From contig CM067298.1 in the NCBI GenBank assembly GCA_034231615.1, forward strand, positions 31,998,127-32,062,126: 64,000 nt of DNA. Reading direction: 5' to 3'. The notes below the pieces were generated by a model that saw only the letters and a list, made by a program, of their open reading frames with translations, made no database searches and was not told the origin of the DNA. Shown one piece after another: positions 1 to 11,714 of this stretch. Made by a program: the position numbers and the translations under genes. Source of the stretch: Meghimatium bilineatum (Eukaryota; Mollusca; Gastropoda; Stylommatophora; Philomycidae). Positions within the stretch are counted from its first letter, which is position 1. The number at the start of each line of letters is the position of its first letter.

Positions 1-720
1 CGATATGAAGTAGATGTAGCTACTAATGCGATATGAAGTAGATGTAGCCACATGCGATATGAAGTAGATGTAGCCACATGCGATATGAAGTAGATGTAGC
101 TACTAATGTGACATGAGATAGATATAACTAATAATGCGGGATTAAAGAAGAAGTAGATATTAATGGTATGTGAAGGAAATGTAGCCGTTAATACAATATG
201 AAGAACATGTAGCCAGTAATTAAAGTATATGTAATCACTAATATCCGGCTCTGTGGAGGAGTGGTACAGAGCGCGTCTGTCACGGCCAAGATACCGAGTT
301 CCATGACCATAACAAGCAATTTTGCACCCGGACCGTTCAGTAAAAAAACCAATGCCAAACTACTTAACGTATTTATATTGCCTAGTAAATCACTACAGTG
401 TAAAAATTCTGTGTTGATGGCTAGGACATGAATAGGATACGCTACCAATTTTTAGTCACTAATGCGGGATTAAAGTAGATGTAGCCAATATTGCGGGATT
501 AAAGTAATTGTGGTCACTAACGTGGGACTAAAATAAGTAGATGTAGCCATTAATGCAATATGAAGCAGATGATGCGATATGAAGTAGATGTAGGCACTAA
601 CGCGGAATTCAAGTAGATGTAGCTACTAATGAATTGTGAGATATATGTAGCCACCAGTGCAATATGATGTGAAAGAATGCCCTAATAGCGTAAAGTGAAT
701 GGAAGAAGTAACAGAAATGG
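1..720. repeat. Degenerate ~28-bp tandem repeat
   Basis: Units based on gatatgaagtagatgtagcc followed by a variable actaatgc-like spacer recur from the window edge. They become progressively more diverged and are interrupted by a dispersed repeat at 243-456. The array is cut by the left end of the window, so its true length is unknown. Confidence 0.85.
243..456 (+). mobile_element. Dispersed repeat with weak tRNA-like head (family F)
   Basis: The first 60 bp (ggctctgtggaggagtggta, then a weak B-box-like ataccgagttcca) resemble a decayed tRNA-derived SINE head. Bases 343-456 match 43128-43232 closely (aacgtatttatattgcctag here, aacgtatttaaactgcctag there, both ending in a aataggata-c-c motif). 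The two copies define a dispersed family. It interrupts the 28-bp array. The SINE assignment is inference; the repeat match is seen directly. Confidence 0.55.
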
Positions 721-1025
721 AGATAGATAAAATGTGAATTAGTTGTAGGCACACCAAACCGGGAAATAGATAGCCAGCTGACACACGCTTTAGGGAGAAC
801 AGAGGTAATAATAACATCTGAACATGTAATTACCAGAAAGATAGATACCATCAGGCGTGGGACGTAGTAATATATACGAAAATAAATATGATCTAAATAA
901 GTATAGATTTATTGCACAAAATAGTAGTGATAATGATGCGATAATGCAAGTAATGATAATAACGATTGAAGGCAATACAAATTAGCGTTTCGATCAAATA
1001 CCTTGGTCAGAAATAACTGCAATAC
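721..1025. other. Unassigned AT-rich spacer
   Basis: No coding pattern, repeat partner or RNA gene could be recognised here. Confidence 0.4.
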
Positions 1026-2051
1026 GGGGTTAAAAGTGTATCGAATTGCTCTCCACGAACCCATCTTTAGCAGGTAACAAAGATCATAAGAAGTACCTCC
1101 TTGTAATGCACACTGGAAACAGAAGTAAAGCGGCTCGTGCTGCTTCTGGAACGCACTTTTGGGATCACGTCCGTTAGTGTAGAGGTTGCACATGGAATGA
1201 TAACTAACTGCAAAAAGACTAGAACTATCTCCGAAACCTCTGTACTAACACATAAAGGGTCATTATCGACAACTAGTGACGCAAGACAGTTCGGCTAGAG
1301 CATTGAAGGAGCTGCCAATGCACTTGCCTCAAAATGGGTTGATGTTAAGACAATCAGTGAGAGTCGACAAGATAGCATATTGCGTACAACGCGAGGGAAG
1401 CACATCGCCAGGGGGCAGCACAACCATGCAAACGGAAATGGAAAACGTTAAAATGAAATCGGAATTAAAATGTTTGTTCAGCTCAAGAACACGATTCTAG
1501 TCCTCGGTGCTCCTAAAACGTGTGTAGAGACTAAGACTTGGACTAGGGGTTCACGATGTCGGTGAATTAGACCTCGGCTAAGAGGACGAACTAACCCGGG
1601 TCAAACTCTGAGAGAACAGTTTCGGTACCCGACGGGCACAGGCACAATACGTCCAACTACGTGAGACAAGTTCACTGGCAGCAGCACACTTCGTGCGAGA
1701 TTGACGTAGTCGATCCAAGCCTAAATCCCTGACTACCGTCTTGCCGGAGACTGCCACCCAAGGACATTTTTATGGCCTGAAAAGTTCAAGAACGCAGTGG
1801 GTGGAAAACCGTCACGGCGTAGAGAAGATACACATCCATCGCCTGGCGACAGATAGGAAGACTGTCACAGAGTAGGGAAGCCCACTAAACGAATTAAAGT
1901 TATGACGAAAGAATATGCTGGACATTTTTCAGATGTGCAAATAACGTAACTACGAGAACACGGCAACACAACGTAATTTACTCTCTCCGGCGTAAGTCAC
2001 ACGAACTTTCGTGTTGTTATCAGAGAGCGAACGCCGAAGATGAAGAAGAAG
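1026..2051 (+). mobile_element. GAA-tailed retroposon, element B copy 2 (lacks the VNTR block)
   Basis: This copy aligns along its length with 28377-29723. Shared landmarks are the 5' ggggt start, a tgcac-ctggaaacag block, cctggcgacagata, gactgtcac, cggcg-aa-tcacacgaa, and the 3' end gagagcgaacg followed by a GAA-rich tail. It is about 320 bp shorter because the block corresponding to 28860-29195, which contains the 107-bp tandem units, is missing. AATAC at 1021-1025 and 2052-2056 is a possible but very short target-site duplication. No conserved reading frame is apparent, so it looks non-autonomous, probably copied by a LINE reverse transcriptase. Confidence 0.75.
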
Positions 2052-2056
2052 AATAC

Positions 2057-2553
2057 TCATACAATAATAATAGACAAGTAAATAGATATTGTAAAAAATT
2101 ATTAATAAAACTGTCAAACATCTACATGACAGATGAATAATGACGTATTGCACAAAATATGGCAGTCTGAAGAGGAACAAGAAATTGAGCACTATGAAGA
2201 AATGTAATAGCAACCATGTAACGAGAAGACGCACTCAAGAGGCAATAAACTGCAATATCGCCTATATCATATGTAGGTACCCCCTTTGAGTAGGCATTGC
2301 ACTAAGCTGAATGCTGAAGTCTCCAGGGTATGAAGGAAGCTCAGAGAAATCACCCCACGACATATAGGAAGTGAGAGCAAGTTGATCGCAATTCCTGGGG
2401 ATAGCAAACAATCAAACACCATATATAGAAGATTTAAACAATGCAATAAGGCATATCTAAACTGCGTACACAAGGTTTAGATGTTTAGTTAATAGACAAT
2501 GATATTATATACACTGCATTTCTTGAGAATGTTTAAATAAAAGACGATAACAT

Positions 2554-2557
<4 letters not shown>
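2057..2557. other. Unassigned spacer
   Basis: Nothing coding or repeated was recognised; the sequence is AT-rich and leads into a TA microsatellite. Confidence 0.4.

Positions 2558-2647
<90 letters not shown>
2558..2647. repeat. (TA)n microsatellite
   Basis: About 90 bp of uninterrupted alternating T and A. Confidence 0.98.
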
Positions 2648-2652
<5 letters not shown>

Positions 2653-2904
2653 CAATAGACTAGTAGGCACGTTTACGTCCCTGCAAACTGATCATATAAA
2701 ATACTGTGATAGTGCCTTTACTTTCCAACATATCACTGCTAGTGACTGCCCTCTCCATATTACACTACCCGGGCTGAAATACAGAAAACATGTGGTGCAC
2801 ATGCTGTATGACACCTTTCTCTCCCTGCCTTGTTAAATTGAAAGGAAATGTAACACCAATATGTTTGGAATAAGGGAAGCTGCAGGAGCTGTCAGATCAG
2901 CAGA

Positions 2905-2992
2905 GGTGTGCTTTATCGGTTTGGCTATCGGTGCTCTCAACCTCGACTAGCTGCCAACCAAGATTGAGGGATTGATCTACCCCGCCACACCA
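2905..2992 (-). mobile_element. tRNA-derived SINE head (family G)
   Basis: On the minus strand the sequence from 2992 reads ggtgtggcggggtagatc (A-box-like) and ends with ggttgagagcacc at 2942-2930 (B-box-like, close to GGTTCGANNCC). The spacing suits an internal Pol III promoter. The bases on either side (2648-2904 and 2993-3099) hold nothing recognisable. Confidence 0.5.
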
Positions 2993-3099
2993 TTAAATTT
3001 ATATTGCATTTCTTCGTCGTAGAATAAGGCTTGTATCCCACCCACATGTGCTCTTCCGCCCGAAGCCGTTGGCACAGTGTGGGTTGTAATTATAAGTAG

Positions 3100-4065
3100 A
3101 CGCCGTCAAACTTACAGCGTTAACAGAAACAGGTTTTCTGACACCTATGCCACAGACACAAGACTGAGACATCTGTACCACAGACACAAAACTGAAACAA
3201 CTGTACGACAGACACAAAACTGAGACAACACCTATACCACAGACACAAAACTGAGACAGGTTGTACCGACTGCTGCCATAACATATCCCAGTCATATTTG
3301 ACAATAGACTGGGAAAACTACACGTACAAATTATAGAAGATTTAGAAATATAGACTAGGATACTATATGTACAAGTCATAGAGATAACAACTATACTAGA
3401 TACAAACCTGAGACAACATCTATACCACAGAGAACAAAACTGAGACACCACCTATACCACAGACACAAGACTGAGACAACACCTATACCACAGATACAAG
3501 ACTGAGACAACACCTATACTACAGACACAAGACTGAGACAACATCTATACCACAGACACAAGACTGAGACAACATCTATACCACAGACACAAGACTGAGA
3601 CAACATCTATACCACAGACACAAGACTGAGACAACATCTATACCACAGACACAAGACTGAGACAACATCTATACCACAGACACAAGACTGAGACAACATC
3701 TATACCACAGACACAAGACTGAGACAACATCTATACCACAGACACAAGACTGAGACAACACCTATACCACAGACACAAGACTGAGACAACACCTATACCA
3801 CAGACACAAGACTGAGACAACACCTATACCACAGACACAAGACTGAGACAACACCTATACCACAGACACAAGACTGAGACAACACCTATACCACAGACAC
3901 AAGACTGAGACAACATCTATACCACAGACACAAGACTGAGACAACATCTATACCACAGACACAAAACTGAGACAACATCTATACCACAGACACAAGACTG
4001 AGACAACATCTATACCACAGACACAAAACTGAGACAACACCTATACCACAGATACAAGAATAATT
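3100..4065. repeat. 31-bp minisatellite
   Basis: The unit contains accacagacacaagactgag followed by acaacatctat. It is nearly perfect from about 3395 to 4060, roughly 20 or more copies. Diverged copies precede it from 3100. Variants differ mainly at acaacatc/acaacacc. Confidence 0.97.
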
Positions 4066-4470
4066 AATGCCTTTGTGTGATATTTATAGCGACACCAATA
4101 AGACATAAAGTATGTGGGGGTCCCTAATGAGACGTGAAGTAGAACGTCCGAATAATCTTGCTCATTGTTCTCACAGAAACAGTCACAAATCAGACAGACA
4201 GTTGAGTAACGACTTCCAGACTGGAAAATGACAGTAATAAAATAATACGCGTTCTCTCATGATGGGACTAATGACGAACACCCACAAATATCGACAAAAA
4301 TGATTATACAGGAGAATAAGATAATTAATTTTACGAGCAGGGAGAATAAAGTAGCAAGGGGAATGTAATCACAAGTTATGTACCAAATAACCATGTGAAT
4401 TCTGTGATATCTTTAAATGTGCGGTTAAAAATGCACTAAAAATAAAGAGGAAATGGAAAAAGAAATACAC
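4066..4470. other. Unassigned spacer
   Basis: No coding or repeat signal was recognised. Confidence 0.4.
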
Positions 4471-4655
4471 AATCTTCTTCTTCATCTTCTTTCGACTTCC
4501 AACTCCTGCAGGCTAGCTGGGTACAATACTAAAATATAATGTCTGCATCATGGTTTACAACTCAGCTGAACATGTGGTTCCGATATATCCGACTTCAGCA
4601 TGACTTCTCTGTCACTAACAAACCTCATGAGGTAGAACAACCAGCATCACCACCA
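4471..4655 (-). mobile_element. Element A SINE, 5'-truncated diverged copy
   Basis: The plus strand begins with tcttcttcttcatcttcttt (the GAA tail read in reverse). It then carries aactcctgcaggc, catcatggtttacaac and atccgacttcagcatgactt, the landmarks of the full-length copies at 10945-11224 and 44766-45043, with many substitutions. Confidence 0.7.
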
Positions 4656-4944
4656 AAATTCAATAATGTGTCGCGTCCTACGACACGCATGCCATCTTAT
4701 AATATTGTTATTTTGGTGTCTAACCTGATTCCAACATTATGTTACCAGTGGTAGACACTGTTTAGACCTTCAACTTACTAAATGCATTTTAAAATATTAT
4801 TTCTATTGACAGTATCATTGGTGTTAGTTTTGTTTAGCGCTTCCATTGATTAAATGCAATTCTTTATATTAATACATTCCACGATTATTGTATTGTACAA
4901 TTTATGCTCTACACAAAATAAAAGAACAGAGAAACCTCAGACAA

Positions 4945-5985
4945 AATATTATCATCTGCGCTTTACCAACAACTTATTCTCAGGAAAACTTGTATTTTCA
5001 ACATCAATTTCAATATTGTGTTTGGGAGACATATAAAGGCCCCTTTCCATTTCTCGTTTATAGATACATTAATGATGGTATAGGTATTACTGACATGCAT
5101 AAGGCTCACTTTATCAACAATTTTAACAATGCTTTTCATATCACATCTAGCATAGCTACTGCTGCTGTGAACTTTCTTGATATATTTGTCACAATTCATC
5201 TCCCTTACCTCAGCACATCTGTTTACTACAAACCTACTATACAAACCTTCATGGCTTTCTGCTTTACACTTCTCATCCTCCTGCATGTCGCAACTCTATG
5301 CCATTCTCCCAGCTTCTTCGCCTTCGTCGCTTACGTAGTGACGATAACGACTCTCTTGATAAATTCTCTGAGACGATTGATTCCTTTCGTGGACACTCAT
5401 TTTTGTCAGTGTCCTTTCATCGGCTTGGCTTCTTGTTCGTAAGTTCTCTCGCCGTGATACATAGACTAATACTCAGGGTACTTTCTCCCTTCTGATGAAG
5501 CTTGTCATCACCTTTCATCCCCATAACTTTACTTTCCATCGAATTTTATTCCACCATTATTCCCTTCTACACTATGATCATCAAACTCGTAACGTTTTCC
5601 AAGACTTTCATGTGGTTACCTGTGGTATAGATGCGTGTTAAAAATCTTAATGACATCTTGGTCCACAATCTCCTTAGAACTTATATTCCTGACCATTTTG
5701 GCTCGGTTTATTGCAAACGCATTCGTTTCTACTCATGTCCTTATGTAGTTAAGATTTCCTAAGGCCACATTAAAATTCATGAGGTCTTTACATGTGAATG
5801 CCGTAACGTCATTTACGTTATCTTATGTAAACGTGACAAAAAGTATATATTTGAAACTGGCTTAAGATTGAGTGACCGCTTCTGCAGGCAGCGTCATGCC
5901 ATTAACCACAGCAAACCTACTCCTGTCGACATGCATTTCAATGCGGATGAACAGCGTGGTGGCCTTGATATTTAGGCCACGATAC
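4945..5985 (+). pseudogene. Penelope-like retroelement: reverse transcriptase C-terminal part plus GIY-YIG endonuclease (broken)
   Basis: The frame from about 5030 encodes an RT palm: RYINDGIGI stands where the family has RYIDD, then AAVNFLDIFVTI, LSTSVYYKPT. After a frameshift at about 5280 it continues with MPFSQLLRLRRLRSDDND, typical of the RT thumb of Penelope-like elements. A later segment (about 5690-5960) reads CECRNVIYVILCKRDKKYI, ETGLRLSDRF, RHAI and VDMHFNADE, the pattern of the C-terminal GIY-YIG nuclease that nicks target DNA in this class. The catalytic YIDD has become YIND, and stops and frameshifts break the frame, so the copy is dead. The 5' part of the RT is missing. The class call is secure by motif order; the subfamily is not determined. 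Confidence 0.85.
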
Positions 5986-6914
5986 ATCAAGCACCATGGA
6001 TGATCTAATTAGGTACGCCCTCGAATAAAATTTAATATTTCAGTTTGGTAAACGTAAGACTTTGCGTCTTAAATTCTGATTACTCATTCATTTAGATTTT
6101 TGGTGGTGGTATCCTTGTTATATTGCTGTCCATGTTTTTTTCAGGTATAGTCTTTTCAATCCATTCTTATTTTCAGTTTCCTTAAAAAGAAACGCCATTA
6201 TATGACAATACTTGTATACCCGTAGGTCATTTTCACCTTGGATATCAGAGCTGGTTAATGTCTGCCGTTTAAAGCTTCTATGATGCCATTTTTTCTACTT
6301 TTTAAATTGTTTTTTCAATGTCATTTTGTATTTTATTGAAAAAGACAAGTGAAACATTGAAAATGTCTTGAATACTGTTATTTGTATGCTTCTTTACCAA
6401 TACCCCATAGTCCGATAGTCTGTGAATCATCGTAAAACTCCAACAAAACTTGCGTTTGCGTAAGTAATAATGCTGTACGTCAAACTGTTTCTAAAATAAG
6501 TACTAAATCTGGAGGGTTGGAAGATACTTAAGTAATTCACTCCGTGGGGACGATCAAGCCGCGCGACTATTTTCTCAAACTGTCACATTGCCAACTGATA
6601 GCTTTTCCAATAGTATTTCAATAGATATAGAGTAGTGTCCGAAGTTTAAAAATAGCCAGAAGTGTGTCAGTGAAACGAAAGCTGCTGGTATGCGTGGCAG
6701 AGGAAATCTTTGGAAAATGACTTTGTCCCGACTCACGAGAACTTTGTAACGAGTTCGACAGTACCAGAAGCGAAGATCATGTGTTTCACAGCTCAGACAC
6801 GATTAATGAAACGTATATGACATGTCTAGAAATTCAACAACAAAAAAAGCATTGTGTTCTTCAATAATTAATAAATTAATGAATTCTAAATTTTGAGTAT
6901 CTCTAAGATACAAA
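5986..6914. other. Possible 3' flank of the Penelope-like element, otherwise unassigned
   Basis: AT-rich with no readable frame. No hammerhead core or terminal repeat could be recognised that would mark the end of the Penelope-like element. Confidence 0.35.
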
Positions 6915-7025
6915 CACCTCACTGGGGACCTTAGCTTATATACCCTTAGATGACCGAGCCAGATATACTGTCGTGCTGAGAGTTTATGCGAACTGCCGTA
7001 CTGCTGGTTTCTAATCAAAAATGAA
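6915..7025 (+). pseudogene. RNase H-type LINE, extreme 3' end fragment
   Basis: ggggaccttagcttatatac followed by gatgaccga and ctgctggtttctaatcaa matches the 3' ends at 53165-53312 and 41600-41750. In those copies the frame reads a TGTLSLYT-like motif and closes at a (L)VSNQES-like terminus. Only the last hundred bases survive here. Confidence 0.55.
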
Positions 7026-7821
7026 GAGTATATAAAACTACTACTTTACAGTTTCAAGTGTTGACTTCCTGCATCAGTTACAGCAGCACATAATTCCAAT
7101 AGACTGAGAAGAGAAATTATGCAATAAACGGTATTTGAATCATGCTTGATTGCATTGTTTTTACATTAATAAATCCACTATGCTCCTATATGATATTTTT
7201 AATATACTCATTCCAATAGACTAGTTCTGTATGATATAAAGAAAGTCATGCAATATATCCCATTGATGGAACAGCTGAAGTCACGAATGTCTGACAATTA
7301 ATGTTCTCTTTAGAACAGGGAGTGGATAAAATATGGCACTTGGGCCAAATGGTCTGCAATGCTATATCTACTAGCCCGTCAAACTAAGTGAAAACTGCTA
7401 CATGTACAGTAGGTAAACTGGCTCTGGGCTATTAAGATATCAAATCACTAGCTATCACAGTCACACTGTAAACAACGTTGCAGAACAGCGATACAAAGAA
7501 CAAGGAAAAGAACAAGGAAGTGATTGCATCAAATTTTTGACGATGCACATTTTTAACTGCTGCTCTATATATGTAAGGTCATGCTTCACGAACAAATCAA
7601 TTATCAAAAAGCATTGCTAGGATGGGCCGCCCTTTAACCATTTTTCACTAGTATACATGACGAATGTGTGAGCCTCGTGTATACCATGTCCTTATACCGG
7701 AAAAATGATGTGTACTGATATCACCCAGCCTCATATAATTGTGCTTATTCGACGTTTCAAGTGTTTTACGTTGCCTTGCGACACAAAATACACGCACAGC
7801 AGTCAATGATCAGTCGCATCA
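7026..7821. other. Unassigned spacer
   Basis: No coding sequence or dispersed-repeat match was recognised. Confidence 0.4.
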
Positions 7822-8748
7822 ACATACAAGATGAGTGGTACTGTATGAGATCAACACACAAGATGAATGGTACTGTGTCAAATCAACACACAAGATGAGT
7901 GGTACTGTGTCAAATCAACAAATAAGATGAGTGATACTGTGTCAAATCAACACACAAGATGAGTGGTACTGTGTCAAATCAGCACACAAGATGAGTGGTA
8001 ATGTGTCAAATCAGCACACAAGATGAGTGGTACTGTGTCAAATCAGCACACAAGATGAGTGGTACTGTGTCAAATCAGCACACAAGATGAGTGGTAATGT
8101 GTCAAATCAACACGCAAGATGAGTGGTACTGTGTGACATTAACACGCAAGATGAGTGGTACTGTGTGACATTAACACGCAAGATGAGTGGTACTGTGTGA
8201 GATTAACACGCAAGATGAGTGGTACTGTGTGAGATCAACACGCAAGATGAGTGGTACTGTGTGAGATCAACACGCAAGATGAGTGGTACTGTGTGAGATC
8301 AACACGCAAGATGAGTGGTACTGTGTGAGATCAACACGCAAGATGAGTGGTACTGTGTGAGATCAACACGCAAGATGAGTGGTACTGTGTGAGATCAACA
8401 CGCAAGATGAGTGGTACTGTGTGAGATCAACACGCAAGATGAGTGGTACTGTGTGAGATCAACACGCAAGATGAGTGGTACTGTGTGAGATCAACACGCA
8501 AGATGAGTGGTACTGTGTGAGATCAACACGCAAGATGAGTGGTACTGTGTGAGATCAACACGCAAGATGAGTGGTACTGTGTGAGATCAACACGCAAGAT
8601 GAGTGGTACTGTGTGAGATCAACACGCAAGATGAGTGGTACTGTGTGAGATCAACACGCAAGATGAGTGGTACTGTGTGAGATCAACACGCAAGATGAGT
8701 GACACTTTGAGAGATCAACAGACAAGATGAGTGGTACTGTGTGAGATT
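7822..8748. repeat. 32-bp minisatellite
   Basis: About 29 units built on cgcaagatgagtggtactgt then gtgagatcaaca. Early units carry cacacaagatgag and gtcaaatcagc variants. The central units (about 8220-8700) are almost identical, suggesting recent homogenisation. Confidence 0.97.
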
Positions 8749-8936
8749 GTCCTTATATATCTAGATGACCGTAGTTGAACACGTGATTAGAACGAACTGA
8801 GACTTTAGGAGACAGTATCTGTTGATACCTTTTTTGACTAACGTAAAAGGCGACAAAGGATTTTACTTTAATGGGACAAATATTTTGACCAAAGGGGACA
8901 TAAACAAAAACGATATTCAAGCTGTCAGGTATCAAG

Positions 8937-9210
8937 ATATCAGATATTAAGGTTGGTTGGTTGTTGTTGATCTAGCGATCTATGGGTTCATGACCTTTGA
9001 CCCAAACCAGATATTAATCTACCGGATATGAAGCTACTAGATATCACGATACCAGAAATCAAGCTACCAGATATCAAAATACCAGATATCAAAATACCAG
9101 ATATCAAGATACCAGATATCAAGATACCAGATATCAAGCTACCAGATATCAAGCTACCAGATATCAAGCTACCAGATATCAAGATACCAGATATCAAGAT
9201 ACCAGATATG
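8937..9210. repeat. 15-bp minisatellite (accagatatcaagat)
   Basis: Twelve or so units of accagatatcaaga/c-t. The 15-bp period leaves both strands open, giving PDIKI-type and SGILI-type pentapeptide repeats that are not evidence of a gene. Each unit holds a gatatc palindrome. Confidence 0.92.
8955..9005. repeat. Fragment shared with 35015-35065 (family I)
   Basis: gttgttgatctagcgatcta then gggttcatgacctttgaccc corresponds to gttgctgatccagcggtcca then gggctcatgccctttgacct at 35021. It marks a dispersed element of unknown class. Confidence 0.5.
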
Positions 9211-9424
9211 ACCCGCTTCTTATTGAACAAACAATACTTTAGATTGCAGATAAATCAATCTGCATACCCCTTATTTAGAAGCTGAACATCAACTTGGGGA
9301 AATATTGTCTAGTGAAAATCAGGAAAAGCATCATGTCGATTGATGCTGTACATGAAATCAATACTGTCACCTGCAAATGTCAGCCATGTCATTCGTTCAT
9401 TCCTTATTGTTTTCTTAGACTGCT

Positions 9425-10118
9425 CTTACGTGTATATGTTTGAGTGTTTATTCAGGTATATGTTACGTATGTATCCAGCGGGACAAGAATAACATAATGT
9501 TTGAGTGTTTATTCAGGTATATGTGAGTTTATATGCATGATGCAGGACATAATTTAACAATATGCTCGAGTGTTTGAGGTCGTATGTGTGAGATCGCATG
9601 TATGTGACAGGACGTAATGTAGCAAATATGTTTGAATGTTTATTGAGTTATGTATGTAGCATAACAGGATGTAACAATATGTGTGAGTGTTTATTCAGGT
9701 ATGTGTAACATTGTGTGTATGCAGCCAGACAGGATGTAACAATATGTGTGTGTTTATTCAGGTATGTGTGAGGTTGTATGTATACAGCCGGACAGTATGC
9801 ATTTTTTTCCCCTGTTTATTGAGGTATGTGTGCGGTTTTATGTATTTACCGGACAGGATGCAACATATGTTGAATGTTTATTGAAGTATGTGTGAGGTTT
9901 TATGTATATACCGGACAGGATGTAACATATGTTTGAATGTTTATGGAGGTATGTATGCGGTTTTATGTATTTACCGGACAGGATGCAACATATGTTGAAT
10001 GTTTATTGAAGTATGTGTGAGGTTTTATGTATATACCGGACAGGATGTAACATATGTTTGAATGTTTATTGAAGTATGTGTGCGGTTTTATGTATGTAAC
10101 TGAACAGGATGCAATATA
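9425..10118. repeat. 63-bp minisatellite
   Basis: The unit contains gaatgtttattgaagtatgt, a gaggttttatgtatatacc core and ggacaggatgtaacatatg. The last five units are well conserved. The leading units vary in length and mix ttattcaggtat variants. Confidence 0.92.
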
Positions 10119-10387
10119 TATCAAAGAAAAGTACACTAGTGTTTGTTTTTATTATGTTATAAAAATGTGCATCTTAATGTAGTAAAACAATGTAATTCCC
10201 TATTTCAAGTCATTTATACGTAATTGGGGGAAGGGATAAGTTGTTAGGTCTGTATTTTGTCATTGACCAACAGTATCCTAAGTAATGACGTGATGAGCAT
10301 CATGTACAGCGTCTTCAATTTACTTATAAATGAATGTACCCACAACTTTAGGCTGTATTGTTGTGGGTAAGAAAATCGTATCTGTCT

Positions 10388-10575
10388 CGTTTCTTCTTCG
10401 TTGTTCGTTCTAAAATTCCTGCGGATTAGTATGTTTTCCAGAGAAAGAATTGCGATGTTTGGTGGTTTATAGCTTGGCTACGTTAACTTCATCTTTTAGC
10501 CAACACATTCGATTTTAGCGTGGCTTCTGTAATACTTTGATCGATTATGGGATGAAACAACCAATTCTACGCACA
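10388..10575 (-). mobile_element. Element A SINE, highly diverged copy
   Basis: The plus strand reads ttcttcttcgttgttcgttc then attcctgcgga, ggtggtttatagcttggct and acacattcgattttagcgtg, matching the element A order from tail to centre at low identity. An old insertion. Confidence 0.6.
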
Positions 10576-10827
10576 AATACATTTAGTTTGCCATGTATAG
10601 TAAGTAACAGTGAAGCTAGTCTCCGTGTATAACAAGTAACAATGTTTCTGGTTCTACATGTTATAGCAAATAACAATAGTTGCTAGGTTTCCATGTATAG
10701 CAAGTGACAGTGTTGCTAGTTCTACATATATAACAATGATGCTAGTTCGCTATGGATGACAGGTAAGAATGTTATTAGTTTGCCATGTATAGCAGGAAAC
10801 AATGTTGCTAGATAGCAATGCATAGCA
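10576..10827. repeat. Irregular ~35-bp tandem repeat
   Basis: Units based on ccatgtatagcaagtaacag then tgttgctagtt, about seven copies with length variation. It lies between two element A copies. Confidence 0.8.
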
Positions 10828-10880
10828 AGAACCAGTGTTATTCTTTTCTCACTTTCCGGGCCACGGCAACACACGTATAT
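10828..10880 (-). mobile_element. Element A SINE, isolated 5' head
   Basis: cagtgttattcttttctcac then tttccgggccacggcaacac is the reverse complement of the first ~50 bp of element A. The tail is absent, which is the opposite of normal 5' truncation, so a deletion or array expansion probably removed it. Confidence 0.65.
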
Positions 10881-10944
10881 TTATCTCCAGTTAAATTTGT
10901 AATTGAACCATTGATCAATATATATATATATATAATTGAAACGT

Positions 10945-11224
10945 TTCTTCTTCTTCTGCGTTCGTTCTCAACCTCCTGTAGATCAGCAGGATGTATCCAG
11001 GAGAACGGAATGCGTTGTGTCATGGTTTACAGCATTGCTGTGATATCTGCGCCTTTCGGCCTGACACATCCGACTTCAGCATGGCTTTGGGTCACTGGCC
11101 CTATATGGGATGGGACAGCCAACTCCATCCCATAACCTTCTTAGTCGCCTTTTACGACATGCGCGGAAGGTAAACAGTGTTGCTATTCTTTGCTCCCTTT
11201 TCGGGCCCCGGTAACACACGGGCG
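10945..11224 (-). mobile_element. Element A SINE, full length with target-site duplication
   Basis: A 280-bp copy. On its sense (minus) strand it starts cgcccgtgtgttaccgg and runs through gcatgtcgtaaaaggcgact, ggttatgggatggagttgg, gaagtcggatgtgtcaggcc and catgacacaacgcattccg. It ends gagaacgaacgcagaagaag plus GAA. The flanking 8-bp repeat TGAAACGT at 10937-10944 and 11225-11232 is a target-site duplication, so this is a retroposed unit with defined ends. No protein is encoded. The centre resembles the conserved core of a metazoan SINE superfamily I recall from molluscs (unverified). Confidence 0.9.
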
Positions 11225-11232
11225 TGAAACGT

Positions 11233-11714
11233 ATCTATAAAATTGTTTTTCAACTATTGTTAGATTGTGATTGTGTGGTACGTACGCCTTACACATTCAA
11301 TGGCATAACATCGTTACATGTACAGCACGACTTTCACCGCACTGAAACATCAACCTAATACGCGCAAGTTGGAAATGGCATACTGACCTGTTAACCCCTC
11401 TGCCATAATGCCGCAAATAACATTTATGCATTTTTTAAATATCACACTTTCTCAGATTTATTTTGTGGCAGATTAACTTCATGTGTATGCAAATTTGTAC
11501 TAGGTGTTAGTCAACTACTTATATTGTATTTTCTAGAATTTTAGCATCAAAATGTGCGAGTAATGTTCTAATTTTCGTGGAAGTTTGTCGACTAAGAATT
11601 CTCTGTTCCAAGCCATAAACACATGAGTAGTAGTACCAGAAAATTGTTGCAACTAGCTAGAAGTCGTAGTAGGTACCTTTCCGTCTTTCCAGATGATACT
11701 GTTTTGTTGTTGTG
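11233..11714. other. Unassigned spacer
   Basis: No coding or repeat signal was recognised. Confidence 0.4.

Noticed and set aside
3100..4065. Regularly spaced direct repeats resembling a CRISPR array
   Set aside because: Units are contiguous without unique spacers, and the genome is eukaryotic; it is a minisatellite.
4782..4853. MHFKILFLLTVSLVLVLFSA-type peptide, 23 codons, signal-peptide-like
   Set aside because: It ends at a stop directly after the hydrophobic stretch with no splice donor. In AT-rich DNA such short hydrophobic frames arise by chance.
9028..9285. Open frame of (IPDIK)n pentapeptides
   Set aside because: Product of a 15-bp array, open on both strands.
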